A DNA stretch of 64,000 nucleotides, from NCBI RefSeq assembly GCF_963668665.1, contig NZ_OY764901.1, forward strand, positions 124,001-188,000, in the 5' to 3' direction. A model generated the notes under the pieces. The model saw only the letters and a program-made list of their open reading frames with translations. It had not been told where the DNA came from and did not search any database. The position numbers and the translations under genes are program-made. Positions within the stretch are counted from its first letter, which is position 1, and each line of letters opens with the position of its first letter. The DNA comes from an uncultured Anaeromusa sp. GTDB taxonomy: Bacteria > Bacillota > Negativicutes > Anaeromusales > Anaeromusaceae. This document shows, one piece after another, positions 61,096 to 64,000 of the stretch.

Positions 61096-62343
61096 TCACT
61101 CGGGCGCCTTACCCTTTTTCCATTTTTCCCACCAATCCTGCCACGGAAATCGTTCCTCTGTCAGTTCAGCGACATTTCGCTCCGAGCCTTCCGGCACAAG
61201 AATGACCCCTAAGCGTCCATTTTCCGGCAACGGCAGTTCTTTCTGCATTTCTACTTCTTCCCGCAGCCAAAGCAACCGTGCTGTGCTACCGGCGCGCAAA
61301 AGCGCCTCGCCTAATTCCCCGCCGCTGGAAATGTTCTCTTCATCGACTCGCAGCAAAATGTCTCCGGAACGCAGCCCCGCCGCCCGCGCGGGGGAGTCCA
61401 ATACGGTATCCAAGACCATGACGCCGCGTACCGGTGGAACATAAAAAGGCTCGCCGCGCGTTTCCCGCCGGCTCCCCTTCATAATCAACCATTCATGTCC
61501 TACTGGCGCCAACAACGCCGCCACCGGTTGCAACCAAAGCTGCCATGCTGAGACCACCGCTAGTGCTAAAAGAAGCAAGCTATACGCCAAAAGCTGCACT
61601 GCCGTACGCCACCGCCGCCGCGCTGGCGGTTCCGTTACCGCCATATCCGCATAGCCTAAAGCAGCCACAACCGGCAGCAGACCATACATCCACCGCTGTC
61701 CCTCCGGCGCTTCCAAGCCCAAAGGCAGCACAGGCCACCAAGACGTCCCCAAAGCTAGCCCCCGCACATCACCCTCCGGTACGGCCACCGCCATCAACAA
61801 TACCAACGGCAAGGGCCAAAAATTCTGCAGCTGAAATGCGCCTACGACGCGACCGTCACGGCGACGCAAAAACGAAGGCAAATCGCCATAACGCCCGCTC
61901 AAAACAATCAATATGCTTTCCACCACATGAAGAACCGCTACTAACGAGAGCAAATGCGGCACATTGACCACCGGCCAGCCAAAAATAGCGCTGGACAAGG
62001 CAACTAGCCCGCCAGCATAAGCAAAGCAGATAAACCGCGCACTCGCGATCATCAGCAGCACTGCCAACGGCCAAACATAGGAAAAGCCCATGGCGTTAAA
62101 CGATACGCCCAACAGCGCCAATAAAGCGCCTCCCAAAAGCCCGCCTACAATGCCATACAAAAACATATATCCCAAATGCTGCCGCATGGAAAAAGTCACG
62201 ACCCCAAACATAGCCTTTTGCCGTTTGCGCGCCTGCCAATACTGCCACGCCACCAGCAGCATAATCATCCAAAACATCGGGTCCAGACAGACGCCAATCG
62301 TCTTGATCACAATAAACTCAAATATAGTCAGCCAAGAACTCAT
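61096..62343 (-). CDS. Polytopic membrane protein with C-terminal PDZ domain, MinJ-like
   Basis: The 415-residue protein has about eight membrane segments (for example MFWMIMLLVAWQYW, YGIVGGLLGGALLALLGVSF, LLAYSLLLLALAVVSAWQLW). A PDZ domain follows at about residues 300-380 (VPPVRGVMVLDTVLDSPARA, AGLRSGDILLRVDEENISSG). Order and size resemble Bacillus MinJ, which joins DivIVA to the Min division-site system and lies beside ctpB. Here a ctp gene likewise lies directly upstream on the same strand. The name is an inference; a general PDZ membrane scaffold is the alternative. Confidence 0.75.
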   Translation of the reverse strand: MSSWLTIFEFIVIKTIGVCLDPMFWMIMLLVAWQYWQARKRQKAMFGVVTFSMRQHLGYMFLYGIVGGLLGGALLALLGVSFNAMGFSYVWPLAVLLMIASARFICFAYAGGLVALSSAIFGWPVVNVPHLLSLVAVLHVVESILIVLSGRYGDLPSFLRRRDGRVVGAFQLQNFWPLPLVLLMAVAVPEGDVRGLALGTSWWPVLPLGLEAPEGQRWMYGLLPVVAALGYADMAVTEPPARRRWRTAVQLLAYSLLLLALAVVSAWQLWLQPVAALLAPVGHEWLIMKGSRRETRGEPFYVPPVRGVMVLDTVLDSPARAAGLRSGDILLRVDEENISSGGELGEALLRAGSTARLLWLREEVEMQKELPLPENGRLGVILVPEGSERNVAELTEERFPWQDWWEKWKKGKAPE

Positions 62344-62454
62344 TTTTTCAGCCCTCCTTTGCTATTCAGATACTCTGCATGCTCCTCTTTATCCTGCTTT
62401 TTTTGCAAAAATAGCGGCAAAGCTTAACGCTTGCCGCTATTTCTTGAAGTACAC

Positions 62455-62595
62455 GATTTACACAGGGAAACGGAGATTGAACATGATTCTCATGTTCAAT
62501 CCTGTGCTCCGAGCCCTCACTTTACTCACTCTACTCCTGTTAAAAACCGATCTTCTCTGGCTTTTTCTCTGTTACTCTGTGTACCGTTCTTATCG
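62455..62595. repeat. Dispersed repeats between ctp and the PDZ protein gene
   Basis: TTGAACATGATTCTCATGTT followed by CAA (62476-62498) is a near-perfect palindrome bearing family A ends. An inverted family B unit (CCTCACTTTACTCACTCTAC near 62514) and a family D half (TCTCTGGCTTTTTCTCTGTT followed by ACTCTGTGTACC near 62556) follow. Confidence 0.7.
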
Positions 62596-62601
62596 CTTCA
62601 C

Positions 62602-63747
62602 CTATTTCTCCCGCAAAACCTCCAGAGCCTTATCCAACTGCGCATCAGCGCCGATCTCGCCGCGTCGTTCCCCGTTGCCTTCCACCACAATATCCGGCTC
62701 AATGCCGACACCGTTAATGGACCGCTCCGCAGGAGTAAAATACTTGGCGATAGTCAATTTAATGGCTCCGTCGGAAAGACGGAAAATAGTCTGCACAGAC
62801 CCCTTGCCAAAGGTTTTGGTTCCCACCAGAGTACCCGCATGTGTGTCCTGAACCGCACCGGCGACAATCTCCGACGCGCTGGCGCTGCCGCCATTTACCA
62901 AAACAGCCAATGGAATTGGCGGCGTTTCTAAATTCGAATTCCGTGTTTCCTTTTTACCGCTTCTCGTTACCATGGAAACCACCGGACCCTTGGGCACTAA
63001 ACGTCCGGCCACCTTGACCGATTCCTCCACAATGCCGCCGGGATTATTGCGCAGATCCAGTACAAGGCGTTTCATGCCCAGTTCCTCAAGTTCTTGATAT
63101 TTTTTCAAGAAATCCGCGCCAGTATGCTCATTAAAGGTAGTAATCCGAATATAGCCGGTTTGCTCATCCAGCATTTTTCCACCCACGGTCTTGATATCAA
63201 TGATCGAACGAGTTAATGCAAAATCAATAACTTCTGATTCGCCTCGTTCAATAGACAACGTTATTTGCGAGCCTTCGGGACCGCGAATCTTGCCAACCGC
63301 TTCATCTAGCGGCATATTCTTGGTTTCCGCCCCGTCAATGCGCACAATGCGGTCCCCGCTTTTTATGCCGGCTTTTTCCCCCGGCGTACCTTCAATCGGC
63401 GATACGACAATCAAATGCTTGTCTTTCATGCCCACTACAATGCCGACGCCGCCAAAAGCCCCGGATGTCTCTACTTTAAATTCATTGTACAGCTTCTCAT
63501 CCATATACACAGAATGAGGGTCTTCCAAAGAGCCAACCATGCCGCGGATCGCCCCGCTCATCAGCCGCTGCGTATCAATTCCTTCTACATATTGAGCTTG
63601 TACTGCTTTAAACGCCCGGAAAAATCGCAGCGCCTGCAACCCGTCTTCCGCCGAAAGACGGAAAACATACAAAACCCCGCCCAAGGTGGCAAACATCGTC
63701 ATGACCACCAGCAATACCGCGCCCACCCCTAATTTCCAGCGCCTCAA
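62602..63747 (-). CDS. ctpA: Carboxyl-terminal processing protease (S41 family)
   Basis: The 381-residue protein has one N-terminal membrane anchor (VGAVLLVVMTMFATLGGVLY) and a PDZ domain at about residues 95-175 (GIVVGMKDKHLIVVSPIEGT, AGIKSGDRIVRIDGAETKNM). The S41 catalytic part follows: LVLDLRNNPGGIVEESVKVA, the nucleophile Ser in VLVNGGSASASEIVAGAVQD, and the Lys in LVGTKTFGKGSVQTIF. Tail-specific proteases of this type act outside the membrane, for instance in sporulation signalling (CtpB) or envelope turnover. The TTG start follows GAGGTG by six bases. In relatives ftsE and ftsX lie upstream; that side is beyond this window. Confidence 0.95.
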   Translation of the reverse strand: MRRWKLGVGAVLLVVMTMFATLGGVLYVFRLSAEDGLQALRFFRAFKAVQAQYVEGIDTQRLMSGAIRGMVGSLEDPHSVYMDEKLYNEFKVETSGAFGGVGIVVGMKDKHLIVVSPIEGTPGEKAGIKSGDRIVRIDGAETKNMPLDEAVGKIRGPEGSQITLSIERGESEVIDFALTRSIIDIKTVGGKMLDEQTGYIRITTFNEHTGADFLKKYQELEELGMKRLVLDLRNNPGGIVEESVKVAGRLVPKGPVVSMVTRSGKKETRNSNLETPPIPLAVLVNGGSASASEIVAGAVQDTHAGTLVGTKTFGKGSVQTIFRLSDGAIKLTIAKYFTPAERSINGVGIEPDIVVEGNGERRGEIGADAQLDKALEVLREK

Positions 63748-63779
63748 TGGCTACACCTCATTTTATTTCAAAAATAGGA

Positions 63780-63955
63780 ATACGAGAATACGTTTACATA
63801 GAGTAACTGAGGGATCAGAGAAAAGCCAGAGGGAATACTGGATAGAATTAATTTTAGAGAGATTGCCACGTCGCTGCGCTCCTCGCAATGACGCAAATCC
63901 CCTGGCCCTACGGGCCTTCCCCCTTTGGCAAGCAATGTCAAAAACCTATCGTGGA
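63780..63955. repeat. Composite repeat region at the window's right end
   Basis: A family D unit (TTTACATAGAGTAACTGAGG, then ATCAGAGAAAAGCCAGAGGG near 63793-63833), a family C arm (GAGATTGCCACGTCGCTGCG followed by CTCCTCGCAATGACG near 63857-63891) and a family F-like end (CCCCCTTTGGCAAGCAATG near 63919). No gene is seen to position 64000. Confidence 0.7.
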
Positions 63956-64000
63956 ATAAACTGTAAAAAGCAATAAAAAGACTTGACAACTAGAACGTCA

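Overview
The window comes from an anaerobic, flagellated bacterium of the Firmicutes (Bacillota), most likely the Negativicutes (Sporomusaceae or Anaeromusa-like). This rests on Firmicutes gene orders (rapZ-yvcK-whiA, yvyF-flgM-flgN-fliW-csrA-hag, a MinJ-like gene beside ctp), a Bacillus-type LexA box at uvrB, a SCIFF ranthipeptide locus, the anaerobic GlpABC dehydrogenase, rubredoxin and hydrogenase maturation genes. The genus is inferred; no rRNA or outer-membrane gene is present to confirm it.

Layout. 1-7 kb (minus strand): late flagellar genes, with yvyF, flgM, flgN, a small coiled-coil gene, two fliW paralogues either side of csrA, flagellin with a sigma-28-like promoter and a CsrA-type hairpin leader, and a flagellin-modification (MAF) gene. 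7-10 kb: an HD-GYP gene, a repeat-filled spacer and a frameshifted IS110-family element. 10-18 kb: a lower-glycolysis run pyk-gap-pgk-tpiA-gpmI-eno. 18-22.5 kb: glpABC behind a promoter and a leader attenuator. 22.7-25.7 kb: a substrate-binding lipoprotein, histidine kinase and response regulator in one overlapping unit. 25.8-27 kb: methylglyoxal synthase and an ArsR-type regulator. 27-34 kb: scfA (SCIFF peptide), scfB (its radical SAM maturase) and hypFCDE. 34-38.4 kb: rapZ-yvcK-whiA plus an unknown secreted protein. 38.7-42.4 kb: a periplasmic-sensor kinase and a DUF3369/HD-GYP response regulator. 42.5-51.6 kb: HAD phosphatase, small membrane protein, ogt, FMN-dependent hydroxyacid oxidase, mdh, ggt, a PNPOx-like protein, rubredoxin, a TPM protein and lemA. 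51.7-61 kb: uvrC, a biotin carboxylase, uvrA and uvrB. 61-64 kb: a MinJ-like PDZ membrane protein and a C-terminal processing protease.

How parts connect. DHAP links GlpABC, TpiA and MgsA. FliW, CsrA and the flagellin leader form the known FliW-CsrA-flagellin homeostasis circuit, here with two FliW copies. Two separate signalling units each pair a solute-binding sensor with a kinase.

The least explained content is between genes. Nearly every larger intergenic gap is packed with short dispersed repeats of at least six families, many in inverted pairs. One family (about 160 bp, five recognisable copies, one truncated) folds as a long imperfect hairpin whose central stem shows a compensatory base-pair change between copies. 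Another is a roughly 120-bp palindromic MITE-like element. One repeat unit has become the last codons of hypF. No CRISPR array, tRNA or rRNA gene was seen.
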